DNA from: Paramecium octaurelia | Lineage: Eukaryota; Ciliophora; Oligohymenophorea; Peniculida; Parameciidae | Direction of reading: 5' to 3' | Length of the DNA stretch: 64,000 nucleotides | NCBI GenBank assembly: GCA_905182995.1 | Contig: CAJJDP010000071.1 | Span: 296,714 to 360,713 of the forward strand | The notes under the pieces: generated by a model | What the model saw: the letters and a program-made list of their open reading frames with translations, nothing else | Told to the model about the DNA's origin: nothing | Database searches by the model: none | Translations under genes and position numbers: made by a program | Part shown: positions 12,016 through 23,800 of the stretch, in pieces | How positions within the stretch are numbered: the first letter of the stretch is position 1 | Layout of the letters: every line of letters begins with the position of its first letter

Positions 12016-13672
12016 TCAACCATCAATATTAACATGGGCTAAGGTATTTTTGATAATTGCTCTCGCTGTATTTGAAAATGGACTCGGTATAATAGGAGAA
12101 TTTATCATTTATATAATTTATGGTGTGCTAAATTCTTGACCATCAGCTAGTCTAGTGGGTTTCTTACTTTTTATTGCAGTTATTTCCGTTTCCAATCTTT
12201 CAATTTCTTTATTCTTAGTTATAAACCAAACACATATTCCCATTAATAAAACTGATATACAAATGGGAATTCCTATATACAAAACCAATTTTTAATATGA
12301 AGGTTCATCATCATCATAAGCCAAAATAGTGAAATTTGTGTATCTCTAAAATATGAAGTTGTTCTGAATATTGTTTAGCAAGGCTGAAGTTTCATTTTAG
12401 ATTATTTGATAATGTTATAGAGTATTTTTTTGATTTTGTGGAGGATAGCAGATAATATAAGGATCTTGAAATTTAAATTTAGTAAAAAATAATCCAGATT
12501 TGGAAGTTCCAAAAAAGAAGTTTTCCATTGAGAAGTTATTTTAATCAGTCAAATGACTCATAGTGAGGTCTATATTTGTCAAATAAAAGAAGTCTATATC
12601 AATTGCTCCCAATAAAGTATATTAAGGAACATGACTAATTTGAAGTCCATCAAATTTAGTCACAAACATGATATGGTGTTTATTTTATCCTTGCAGTATA
12701 GCAAACTATTCGGAAACATCGACATCTTTGATTTTACTATATGTTTCAAAGGTTTTAAGTTCAACTAATTCCTTTTCAGTAAAATAATATTCGACACAAA
12801 TATATTTATGATGGTACTAATAGACAACAAATATATTGTTTTTGTAGTTATCAATTGCAACAAATTCCTTTTAAATTGTTGGAAATTTGTATTATAATTA
12901 AAGGGAAATCTTAATGATGACCACGTCCATTTAATAGACAGAGATGCATGATTGATCTTCATCTAAAAGGATCAGATAGATTAAATGATCAATTTTCAGA
13001 ATAGCCAAATCTTTAAATCTAGTGTTTGATATTTAATCAACATAGTGTAATTCGTTGCCAATTATTTTATAAACATCCAAACCATTATCACCAACACACG
13101 AAAAGATATAATTATCGTATTCCTTTGTGACTCCTCTCTCATTTCTTTATTTTATATCTAACAAATCCCTTATTTAAAGTTTGGCTACCTTCTATTCCAT
13201 TTACTAAACACTAAACAGCACTGCCCCTCTGGTTTGAAAGAGTATACCTAAATTACTCATACTGCAATAAAGTAATTGAGGCATCTCCGCCATAGTATCC
13301 AACCCTAATTCTTTGAAATCTGCCTTCCAAATAGTTTTAGCAAACTCACTGCTGAAGTTCTAATAATTGAATTTGATCAAATATAAAAAATAATCTGAGG
13401 TTATGAATATTACGCCATCTCTAACATGCACCATAGTTACAATGTTCTCAAAATGTTATCTTCTGGTGTCAAAAATTAGATTTAATTCTCTCAAATGACA
13501 AAATGGTACTGTTTCATTTGTAATTAGTTTTGAATCTTTTGCTTAAAAAAGAGAAAGCAAAAGTGTCTCTTCTTATGTTGGAATCTAAAATTCAAGTGTT
13601 TCATTTATTATTTGTCGGATTCTATAAGATTAAACATTAATGATTAAGTAAAAAAAAATAAACATTTATCAT
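12016..13672 (-). CDS. Single-pass membrane protein with large ectodomain, function unknown
   Basis: About 551 residues: a short hydrophobic N-terminus (signal peptide), a 440-residue extracytoplasmic part, one membrane span near 462-482 (LVLYIGIPICISVLLMGICV), and an 80-residue cytosolic tail. The tail starts with a helix (NKEIERLETEITAIKS). No domain is recognised. Alternating short beta-like stretches (FENIVTMVHVRDGVIFITS) suggest a beta-propeller-like fold, which is inference. The signal peptide joins the rest only if the A9 run at 13650-13658 is one base shorter; the total length is also one base over a multiple of three. It lies next to a gene of the same architecture, reading the same way. 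Confidence 0.7.
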
Positions 13673-13752
13673 TAATTTCAAACTCTTAAGGTCATTCTAA
13701 TTTTTAAGATATGAAATATTTGAATTAAAACAGGTTTTTAATAAATTATAAG

Positions 13753-15230
13753 TCATGACTATTATTAGATATTATTGATAATTAAATGTTGATTGCTAGG
13801 TGAAAATGGCCTAGAACTCTGTTGTGTGTTTGTTCTCCCACTAGTTGGTATCGACAGACTATACCCTTTTATGCTCTTTGCAATTTTCCTCTCTTCCTTT
13901 CTAAGACTGTAATACCATTTGAAAATCATTATAACTAAAATTGAAATGAACAACTCATACTTATCAATGTAAAAATACAAAGCAATAATGTAATCAAAAT
14001 AATTACTAGATACGATTAATGTCTGTATAAATAAGTTGAAACCAAATTCAATTAAAAATTTAGATGGTGTCTCTCTATGGTAGTACCATTATATGAGACA
14101 TTATAGACTAAGGAATAATGTTCAGAATAGTCTTGGTAAATTTGGCAATCGATTTTTAATGGTATCAATTGTAATTGACTACGAAAGAGTTGAGTCACTG
14201 TGATACCTATTAATTCATTATTTCTTAATTCGAAATCTCTTAAATTATATTTGATGATATTATTCGATAAAGTAGTTCCAAAATTAAAGGCTACCATATG
14301 TCTACTATTGCCTTAAATAATTGCATATTCATTATTAACATCTACATCTTTTATTTTGTTAGTGTAAATTAGATTTTGTATTCTCCAATCTGTATCATCT
14401 ACAACATATTCAACTATAGCATATCTTAGTTTCCATTTATATCCAACGAAGATATTGACTCCATTTTTTGTGTCAACTGCAATACCACCTTCCTGAACAT
14501 CAATTTTTCTGACTTTAAAATCGATTACATTCTCATAACTATTCATCTTGGCAATAATCAAACCAGAATAACAATCTAGAATGTATAATGTAGTTTTATA
14601 TATGGTAAAATCTTTGACACATAATTAACTTTATCCAATATCAACATGATTTATAGATCTAAAATAAGTGAGATTATATAAATGGTAAATATCTATGCCA
14701 TTTAAACCTACTGCTGTATAGATAAAAGCACCATAAATATTAGTAAGCCAACGTTCTTGTCTAGGAATCCATTCTGCGAATTCAACGATGCTTATTGGCA
14801 ATAAATATACAACATAAGCTGTTGTGTCTGTGATCACTAATACAATGTTATCATTTAGGATGATTTAATGAATAGAATCGATCTCATATTTGGAGAGATC
14901 GTAAGAGGATTTTTGAGTGAGGTTATTTTTATGGATTATTATTAATCTCATATTTGATGTCATTATGGCAATGCGATGTTCATCTTGACTCACAAGAGTG
15001 AGCTCTTCCATATCCTCTTCTGAGAATTCAATTATCTAATATTAACTAATGCTTTCTTATATTGATTTTTATCTCAATTCGCATCCTGTTCCATTCAATT
15101 ATCCATCCCATGCGTGGGGTAATTGCAATATAGTACTTCTCACTCCTTCATGAACATTAAAATAAGCGTTGCTATCGTTGATTTCGACTATTACTTATCC
15201 AAAAATGCCATATATTAAAAACAAAAACAT
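13753..15230 (-). CDS. Single-pass membrane protein, same architecture as its neighbour
   Basis: 483 residues: signal peptide (MFLFLIYGIFGQ), an ectodomain of about 390 residues, one membrane span near 405-428 (SYLVIILITLLLCIFTLI), then a basic cytosolic tail (WYYSLRKEERKIAKS). One 26-nt intron lies inside the membrane-span codons at 13935-13960. Spliced length is 3 x 484. The ectodomain has repeated beta-like motifs (HRIAIMTSNMRLIIIHKN, NIVLVITDTTAYVVYLL, LYILDCYSGLIIAKMN) suggestive of propeller blades. No family is recognised. Architecture and position suggest it and the previous gene are diverged tandem duplicates, although sequence identity is not obvious by eye. Confidence 0.75.
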
Positions 15231-15234
15231 TTAT
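15231..15234. promoter_or_regulatory. 4-bp gap between divergent start codons
   Basis: The minus-strand membrane-protein ATG (15230-15228) and the plus-strand LysM/TLDc ATG (15235-15237) are separated by four bases. Promoter elements and 5' UTRs of each gene must therefore lie inside the other's coding sequence, unless one start codon is really further downstream. Confidence 0.5.
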
Positions 15235-16877
15235 ATGCTTAAAATATTTAAGAACGCATTTTCAAAAAATAAGAAATCTCTTACTTAATCATTTTAGTCA
15301 GAACAACCAGAACTTCCTCCTATTCACAAAGCTACAACCTAAGACTTTTAAATTATAGATGAAAAATGTATGGAAACAATTGAAGAAACATAAAAATAAA
15401 AATAAAGAAGCCAATCTTTTGAGGCTAAAGAAGAACCAATCAAATAACAGGAGGAATTTATGGATTATGTAGTATAAGAAGATGATTCATTTTTTGGAAT
15501 TGCCCTTAAGTTTAGTGTCAATGAGGGATACTTGATGAGGATCAATAATCTATCTAGTGACATGATTTTTAAAAATTAGATTTTAAAAGTGCCAATAACA
15601 AATCAACCTCGTTTCTCCATAGTAAAGATTCCTGATTCGGATAAACAACAAGAAAATATCTGGGAACAAGAAAATTTAAGTTAGAAATGTAATTTTGTTT
15701 AATATCTATTATCTAGTTGAAGTTATTTATTGCAATAATAAATAAAATTCTAATGGAACTTTAACCTTAACAGGTGACATTGTACTGTTCGATCCATGCC
15801 AATAAGAGCAGATTTAAGATAAATAAAACAAAGTTCGAATGAATGCTTGCATTTCAATGATTGATATCAATGAAGCTGTTACTTATGTTCTATAAAATCA
15901 AAACGGATGTTTAGATTATATTGTCCAAATCCTATTGTCAGGAATAGGCAAACCCCAATTTGAAAAAATGTATTCCAAATAATTAAAGAAATATAAGAAA
16001 TAGAAAAAGAGCATTGCAACTGTATTCTTTAGAGTATGATAATTCAATAAATATGTAAAGCATGCGGAAAGGGACATAGATGGGAAATTGTACTCAGAGG
16101 AAATCAAAAAGGCCAATTGCGCATTTATTGCGAAATTCATAAATGAATCTTGTACAGGATACACTGAACAATCGAAATTAACAAAATTACCATACATAGA
16201 TTTAATAGAGGATTCTTAACAGAAAAAATAGCTATAGACAGATGAAATTTAGGATGTCATTGGAGAAAGAATGGGAAGTATGCAATATCTAAATCATCTT
16301 AGAACTATGGGCTTGTTTAGAGTATGTTCCTGTTCTAAAAGAACCCTCTTTTTGTTTTACCAATACCACTTACAAGCAAATAATTGAATAAATTCCAGCT
16401 GTCTATCGTTTAGCTGAATGGGTTAAATTGTATAACATCGATGATGATGGATCTAGTTATTTAAATATGCTCTACGAAATCAAGAATAAATCTCCAATAA
16501 TAATTATTATTAAGGATTTCGATAACTTAATATTTGGAACCTACGTTTCAACAGAAGTGCAAAAATATAGTTGTGGATTTAAAGGGAATGGAGAAACCTT
16601 TTTATTTAATTATGATTAGGAGGTATAAGATATTGATAATTTATTTTAGAAAAATGAAATCAAACCATATTTTTGGACAGAAAAAAATAGAGACTTCATT
16701 TATTGTGATGAAACAGGAATAGGAATCGGTTGTGGAGATAAATTTGGCTTATTCATAGATTAAAGCTTAACATTTGGATATTCAAATCCATGTGAGACTT
16801 TTGAAAACATAAGGTTTACTAAATCTGAAAAGTTTAAAATTATGCATCTTGAAGTTTGGGCCATTTTGCAATAATGA
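15235..16877 (+). CDS. LysM + TLDc domain protein (OXR1/NCOA7 type)
   Basis: Roughly 511 residues. A polar N-terminus precedes a LysM domain near residues 82-125 (DDSFFGIALKFSVNEGYLM...LSSDMIF). Next is a GRAM-like segment (SNGTLTLTGDIVLFDPC), then the C-terminal TLDc domain (AEWVKLYNID...FGTYVSTEVQ...GETFLFNYD...GIGIGCGDKFGLFIDQ...CETFENIRF...HLEVWAI). This order is that of OXR1, which protects cells from oxidative damage and binds the V-ATPase. Introns: 15689-15716, 16034-16060 (ends AAG), 16278-16302 and probably 16623-16649. The last is 27 nt and in frame, but removing it gives a more normal TLDc loop. It shares a 4-bp divergent start with its neighbour. Confidence 0.88.
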
Positions 16878-17296
16878 ATATAAAATTCTCTTGTTATATT
16901 TTTATATCAACTAAATTATTTAATAATATAATATAATAACTTATTTATTTTTAATATATTTATATTGTCTAATGTTATCACTAATCCCAAAAATAATACC
17001 AATTGTCGAATTACAAAAATCTAATTGACCCCCAGCAATTCATAAGAAAGTGAGCTTTTAGAATCTATATCTACCAAGAGACACAAAATTTATGAATCTA
17101 GAAGAAGAAATTTATTTAAAAAAGAATCAAAAATAAAAATGGTTATTTTTTCAATTCCAATTAGAGTAGCTAATAATGACAATTTACAATTAAATTTAAA
17201 TATTATTCTTTTCACACAACTCCCTTCTACTATTTAATTCCCTTTTTTCAAGTAATCTAGAAATTCTAAATAAAACAGTATCATAAAATATTAATT
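16878..17296. other. AT-rich spacer, no gene seen
   Basis: The sequence is composed of short AT runs. Small frames on both strands lack coding character. It presumably holds the 3' flank of the LysM/TLDc gene and the promoter of the next gene. Confidence 0.5.
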
Positions 17297-17767
17297 ATGA
17301 TCTAATCTTTTAAAATAACGAGAAAACTCTAAATTAACATAGATTCATCACAACAAAATGATGAATAGACTCCAGCATTTCAATCTGAAAGAAATCTACT
17401 CATCTCAACACCATCTCTTTTTTAGAAACTTAAATTAAAGCCTATTTAAGAATTCTCAATTATTACTCAGACAAATAACCATATTTAAATGAAGTCCTCG
17501 ATAAAGACAAACCCTTCTTTCTAAATAAAGGATAGCATAGATTAGATGAAATAAACATGTTCAAGTCAAAATTAGAAAAAAGTGAGTTTTTGTGATAAAG
17601 TCCTTATCATTGAAACTTAAAAAGGAGTTATAAAGAGGGAAAGGATATCCACTAAAGATTAATAATAAATTTTTTCAAGAACACCAAAAAGAAAAAATTG
17701 TATATTAATTCCCTCTTAGCACAGGATCTTGAAGACCTGCCAGTCTATTGTCATAGATCAGCTTTGA
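17297..17767 (+). CDS. Small basic protein with a PP1-docking-like motif, unknown
   Basis: 156 residues, intronless, Lys/Gln/Ser rich and probably disordered. The only recognisable feature is KKVSFCDKV near residue 100, which fits the [RK]VxF docking motif for protein phosphatase 1 followed by an acidic residue. I infer a possible PP1 regulator. Short linear motifs occur by chance, so this is weak. A second small protein at 30675-31340 carries a similar KKVDFQDDV. Confidence 0.6.
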
Positions 17768-17821
17768 ATCTGCTAAAAATTTGAATAAATATTAGTTTAT
17801 AATTTATTTTATTTAAAAAAG

Positions 17822-18421
17822 ATGGCCTTTGATTAGCGATCTCCTTTCGAATTAAGGATCTGGCACTTTTATACTGAAGAAGAGAAATCAATCACTCTTT
17901 TAAATGCTTATAAATAGAGAGTTTTGTTTTCTGAGGATATCAAGTCTTTCCTTCTAAAGGATAGATTGAATACTTGGTCCTATTGGGGATTTCCAGCTGC
18001 ATGTTATGCTCTATTTCACTATACTGGTGCATTGTAGCCATACATAGCTACAAAATATTCAGTGTCTGCATAAAGATTGATTCCTGCAGCAATATCTGGC
18101 ATTCTTTGGCTTGGATGGCTACACTTTAATCCATTTTACAATGCCTTATAAAAGTATTGAGTATTCTTAAATTATTATAGAGAGAAGTTGCATTTGCTTA
18201 ATTTAGTAGAAAGAAGAGTTGGATTAAATATGAAAGCACTCAATGAGTAAGTACCTCGTACTTGGACAACTTAGGAGATTCATAGATAAATAAGAGAGTC
18301 TTACAATAATAGACATGGTTTCTTCACAAACATACTTTATCCAAGTGAGGAAAGAGCATCCCCTTTATAAGATATTTCAAGTTATCCATTCAAATACAGA
18401 AGAGATAAGATTGTAAAATGA
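17822..18421 (+). CDS. Conserved-looking small protein with a membrane hairpin, unknown
   Basis: 190 residues, one 27-nt intron at 18154-18180; spliced length is 3 x 191. Two hydrophobic segments (WSYWGFPAACYALFHYTGAL and LIPAAISGILWLGWLHFNPF) are separated by a short basic loop. They are flanked by charged soluble ends, including a tyrosine/arginine-rich C-terminus (SYPFKYRRDKIVK). Size and layout resemble ciliate-specific mitochondrial membrane subunits, but no family motif is visible and this is only a guess. Confidence 0.65.
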
Positions 18422-18990
18422 TTAACCACGCATACCACACAAAATAATTATCATATAGCATAAAGCCTATTATACCACAATCATGAGCAGCTATGATTTG
18501 GTCATTCTTATGTCTAATATCGCTGATTCTCCTGGGTTGTATGTGTTTTTGAGAGTAGATTAAGATTAGCACCCCAAAATCAAATTTTTCTGTCTTTAAA
18601 ACAGCTAACAAAAGACCTAAATCTTGAATTTTCATGCTTTCTAGTTGATTTTGCAGATATCCATATACTTCATACTTATGACGTCTGAATTGCTGAATTA
18701 TTTCAAATTTCTCTAGATTGATGAGTTAAATTAATCCATAATCTGATCCTTTCAGTATCTATTGTTATTCCTATACAAGAATTGTCTTTTATTTTTATTG
18801 GTTTTGAATGAGGTTTGATCTGCATATTTAGGAAATTAATTGATCAAAAAAAGAGAACCTCCTTCATTAACAACTGCTAATTATTAATCATGAATCTAGA
18901 GTGAACATGAACAATAAACTAGATCTGTTTCTATTTTTGAATCCTCAAATTCATGAAATGGTTAAGAAATGGGATATACATTTATTAGGC
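18422..18990 (-). pseudogene. Degraded coding region, WD40-like fragments
   Basis: Three minus-strand frames each contain coherent protein pieces that no intron set joined. They are HEFEDSKIETDLVYCSCSLQ, then QIHDQQLAVVNEGGSLFLIN; a frame with ITIDTERIRLWINLTHQS, LEKFEIIQQFRRHKYEVYGY and LGLLLAVLKTEKFDFGVLIL; and a frame with NPGESAILDIRMTKSQLLMI. Spacing and phrases such as ERIRLW and HKYEVYG recall WD40 repeats. One TGA falls in a T7 run. I read it as a disrupted propeller gene. It could also be a functional gene whose splicing I failed to solve. Confidence 0.4.
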
Positions 18991-19071
18991 AAAGTACTAA
19001 GATCCGAAATTCTTTTGAAATAAAATAGAAAAAATTGGAATCTTTTAGATCATATTAAATATATTTATTTA

Positions 19072-19889
19072 TCATGCATATTCATTTTTAAGTTTTAATT
19101 TCTATTCAGTTTAGGATAGTAAATTAAACTCTTTTTAATTATTCCTCAAAGTTTACAATTTACGAGCCTTTTCCCTTTCCTATACAATTAGTTACTTTCG
19201 ATTATGCTAGAAGGGGTAGAAATATAGATATACCTCATTGTATTGTGCCCACATCTTTTCATCCTCCTTCTCCTGTTGCCTTTTCTGTTCATTTTCTTAT
19301 CTTTATTTAGCCTAATCATTTCTGATTTGTTATCTCTATTCTTCTGACATTCCTTTGTAATGATAAGGTATGACTCTATGAGGAGCCAAAGCACTTTAAC
19401 AGGTTGCCGTACTTTATGTATAATAAAGGAGGATTGTACTTTTCAGTCCAGACATCATTATTCAATATTTCTTGCTGATGCTATTTCTTTTCCTACTAAG
19501 CCAAAGCTGCCATGTATTGTTCCCTATCCTGTTTTTCTTTAGCCATTTAGTTATTGATTTGCTGATTTGCTATTTCCATCTCAACTCTTCTCCTCTGTTG
19601 TTCTTGATCTAATTCCTTCAAGTTCTGGTTGATTTGTAAAGTCTATTAATCATATTATTGTTGGATCTGTTTATTCAATTGTTTTTTGGCTTAGTTCTCT
19701 TGTGTTTGTTATTAAACCCAATCTCTCATCTACAGTTACTACATTTTTCTTCTGTCTCCAGCAGCTAAAATAGAGAATGAAATTGGATGACTTACTCAAG
19801 TCTTCCCCATCTAGCATTTTCAAATTGGAAACTCCAACCTATTATTTCATTTGAGCATGATTGTAAGAGGGGTTTTAATAATGACTCAT
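19072..19889 (-). CDS. RIB43A, ciliary doublet microtubule protofilament protein
   Basis: 243-residue coiled-coil protein of the axonemal doublet (inner protofilament ribbon). Diagnostic parts are GEDLTAGDRRKMQQLQMRDW early, long Gln/Glu/Arg helices, and the family hallmark APHRVIPYHYKGMSEEQ near residue 160. A final helix (REKARKLQTLRNNQKEFNLL) follows. Introns: 19765-19795, 19412-19439 (ends AAG) and 19207-19233; spliced length is 3 x 244. The family is usually about 380 residues, and the first 130 or so are missing here. Only 21 bp separate its ATG from the fibrillarin stop codon upstream on the same strand. Confidence 0.93.
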
Positions 19890-19910
19890 TAAATATTTAT
19901 ATTTTAATTT

Positions 19911-20797
19911 TCAAGCATTATACACTCCAATAACAATAGCATGATCTCTTTCATAAGGTTCTAAGGTCAATTATTCTTGAGGTGTAAGGCCTTCATCCTG
20001 AGAAAATAATAAGCATAATAGTATACTTTCAATCTTTGCACTTCATGTTAAAAGACTACTTCAGCTCTGTTCGTGGAATCTATGCAATTAGCTTTGATGG
20101 AGATCATGAAATGACCACCTTTCTTCAAGAAATATTGTGAATTCAATCCCACAATTCTGGCTTGATCTGGTTATGCCACATCGGCAAATACAACATCAAC
20201 CATACCAACAAGCATCCTGTACTCTAAAGGCTTTCTGGCATCGGCAATGATGGGAACTATATTTGTTCGTTTCTTGGCCATATTGACCAAATCCCTGCCT
20301 GATCTATGAGAAAACTCAACAGCATATACAACACCTTAAATAATCTTCAAAGGCATACCTTCAGATCCTACAATGTCTGAAACATGAGAAACTGTGGTTC
20401 CAGATGCAGCTCCCAAATATAACACTTTAGCTCCTGGCTTAATGAAAATATCACTCACTCCTCCAATCACTCCAGCTGCTATCTTTGATCTGAATGGATT
20501 CCAAACTCTATATTCTACTTTCTCTCCTGTTTGTTTATCTTCAACAGAAATTCTTTTCTCGTTATAAACTGATTCTCCTGGCACCATATTCTTAGTAACC
20601 AAAGCCTCTTATTATCCCTTGGCCACAAAAACTCCTGCCAATCTTGGATGAGGAACTACAAAGGCTTTTGGAGCTCCTCCTTAACGACCACCTCTTCCAC
20701 CTCTTGGGGCTCCTCTGCCTCTTGGAGCTCCTCTTCCTCGGTCTCCTCCTCTACCTCCTCGTGTATCTCCTCTACCACCTCCGAATTCTCTGCCCAT
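19911..20797 (-). CDS. Fibrillarin, snoRNA-guided rRNA 2'-O-methyltransferase
   Basis: 285 residues. The N-terminal Gly/Arg-rich domain ([20 protein letters not shown]) leads into the methyltransferase: [21 protein letters not shown]-binding motif, [31 protein letters not shown], and [14 protein letters not shown]. The C-terminal [20 protein letters not shown] and [11 protein letters not shown] are typical of the family. One 29-nt intron ending CAG lies at 19998-20026; spliced length is 3 x 286. The enzyme methylates rRNA in box C/D snoRNPs in the nucleolus. Catalytic and SAM-binding residues look intact. Confidence 0.98.
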
Positions 20798-20873
20798 AAA
20801 TTATAATTTAAAATTAAATTTTTATTCATTCCAATATATATTCAATTTATTTATTCAACTCTATTTTTTATCA

Positions 20874-23800
20874 TCACTCTATTTCTAGACAAATATCAGT
20901 ATTTGAAACCTTGTTTGTCTTATTGAATGGCCCTGTGAACATTTTCTTCTCCACCTTCCCTTCCTTCAACTTCCCCAAAGTGTACAAAGAGATTACACAC
21001 CATCTCACCTCCACATTCTCCTAACTTATATAAATTCCCAACTAACTATTCTTAGGGACATCTCCTTTGTTTAAATTAAAATTAAAGCTCAAATCTTTAA
21101 TATACCCATTTACAATATTCATATTCTACTTTGTCTAACACAATTTCAATAATTTATCCTGAATCACTTTGCCATCATTAATCAGTTGAATCATTATTTG
21201 ATTGTCTCCATTGTTCGGCAAATTTGAGATTGAATGTATATGTATATCTAAGCCAGTTCTTTGTTTTTGATTTAGTTTCCTAATATCTGTTCGTACATCT
21301 CCTTAATGAATTTGGAATTCTATCTTCTCTTTCATCTTCTTGACCAGCTTATAATCCAAAGGGGTATGTAATTTTGGACTCTTGTATAATTCTGTAAATA
21401 ATTTGGTTGTGTATAGTTTCTTATTAAAAACCATATTCATAGCAAACCATGCTATTAAAACATCGTCATAAACTTCTATCAACACAAAATAACCTTCCTT
21501 ACACTTTAACATATCGTCAATATCAATAATAAATACAGCTGAATTTGGAACTATCAATTCTTGAATACAATCATCCTCATTCTATTACTTTACTATTTCG
21601 TTATTCTTCAAAATCTTCAAAACAACCTTCCTATTCTTTAACTATACTTCTTAAATCTATATTGTAATTGGTAAGTATCGAGATATACTGGAAGGTTTCT
21701 TTGAATCCTTCTCCTTTACTTCATCATCTTCATCCTATTATGTATAACCACCTTTAGATTTACTCATTCGATAAGATGGTGTCCTTTCATAAATATCTAG
21801 TTACAAAGGTACTTCTTTAATTAGTAATTTAATCTCAAAGCTCAACTTTTTATTATTTATTGTATATAAGTTTAATCTAAATTCACCAGTCTACATTGAT
21901 GTTTTCTTAAAAACGTTCAGCTAGGCCATTCCCAAAAATTAATTATGTTGATGGATTATGATCACATAATTTAAAAGATTGAATTTAGAAAATGTATCTT
22001 ATAAGTACTTCTTCCCAACTCTAAATGTAGTATAGTAGTGGGAATTGTAAATATTTTTTGAATCAGTCGAAAATATATCCAAGTCATCCTTTATCTGGCA
22101 TTGTCTTTACAGAACATCATCTATTGTCTTTTGCTCAGATTGAATAGATATGCTGATCTATAGCTCATCTTTGGATACGAAATTGTATGCCTGAAGCAAT
22201 TAAACCATAATTTAAGTATTCCATTCTGGATTTTCCACATTCTTAACCTTCTCTTCCTCTTGGATCGTGTACTTATTTATTGTAGGTAGACTCTTAAGTT
22301 ACTCCTTCTTGCTCATCAAAACAAAATCCAATTAAATATTACTTTTAACCATGTCTTTTTGATGAAATGGGGCCTATTGACCAGGGGGTTTAATTAAATT
22401 AACTTAGTATAAGCCTGAATCTACTTATAGATTACTTAGATCATCTGTCTCTTTGAATAATTATGCCACATACCATCCCAATAATGCATTATTCTAATAA
22501 ATTGCAATATAAACATAAGCATCCTTTGTAGAAAATCCCTCTTGCTCAAAGATGGATAATATATTAGCATAATCTAAGGAGAATTCTGCATGAAGATTAT
22601 ATCTTTACTACTTATCGGTGACTTCATTGGGAATCAAGTTTTAAGTCATGACACAATCTGTTTCATTTTCATCCTTCAATATGATATCATTAATAAAAAA
22701 ACCAATTTTCAACTTTAATTCATTATATTTTTTGGTATCCAAATTACTTAATTTTAAAATATCCATTGCTACAACTCCTGCTCCAGGGATTACCACCTTA
22801 TTCCTTGTACTACCTAAATCTGGTTCTGTTGGTATTTCTATATTTTTTTAAGATCTGACTGTTTAATCTCCCCCTTGATTGGCTTTTAATTTGCGTTTCA
22901 ATTTATTAAAGTACTTAACATTAGTTATTTAATTAGATAGCCCATCTTATTATTATAATTGGATGAGATGTCTGCTTGTCTAGCCTCCTTTATTTGTTTT
23001 GTCCCCTCTAACAGTTCTATCTCCCCTGATAGTTCTATCTCCTCTAATTGTATTATCTCCATTTGCCCTCCTAGTTGCCTCCTTCACTTCTATGCTTCGC
23101 TTGCTGCTGTCTACCTATTCTTCTTGAATTAATTAAATTCTAATATTTTTTGTGGATCCTCTTTAGGAATCTTTATCAAAATGCCGAATAGACTCTAACT
23201 TAATAATGGCATCACTGGATTATTGACTATTTTTCTCTTGAGTAGGTAAATGTTCAAGACTATCGATTTTCTTACTGAACCGACTTTTAACCTAATATTT
23301 TTATTAAATGCTTGTTGTTGGAGATTCCTTTTATTTTTCTTCTCCAAAATATTCGTCATCAGTTATTTGATATTGAGGTCTGAGAGTTCTTTATTTTTTG
23401 GTAGGTGACAATGGTAGGTCTCCAAATAATTGAGGTTCTCTTTCTCTTAAAGGCTTATCATAAGCAAAGGCCTTGGCAAAATCTTTTGGGAGTTAGGCCT
23501 GATCTTTGATTTCTGACCTGATAATTTTACATTCCCTATGAATATGATAATGTGGAATGTGATAATCACTTTCTACGAAGATAATTTCATCGAGATATTA
23601 AGGTTATTGCATAATTCTAAAGTACATACATAAATTTCCATGATAAGGGTACTCTTTACTATATACTAAAAGGTCCCTAGGTTTGTATTGTTATTGATAG
23701 AAAGGCAGCTTGTATTTACCTATGTATAGTGATCCGGTACGATCAAATAATTTAAAGACACTCCAACCAAGCATGGATAGAGATCCATCACTTTCAAAGA

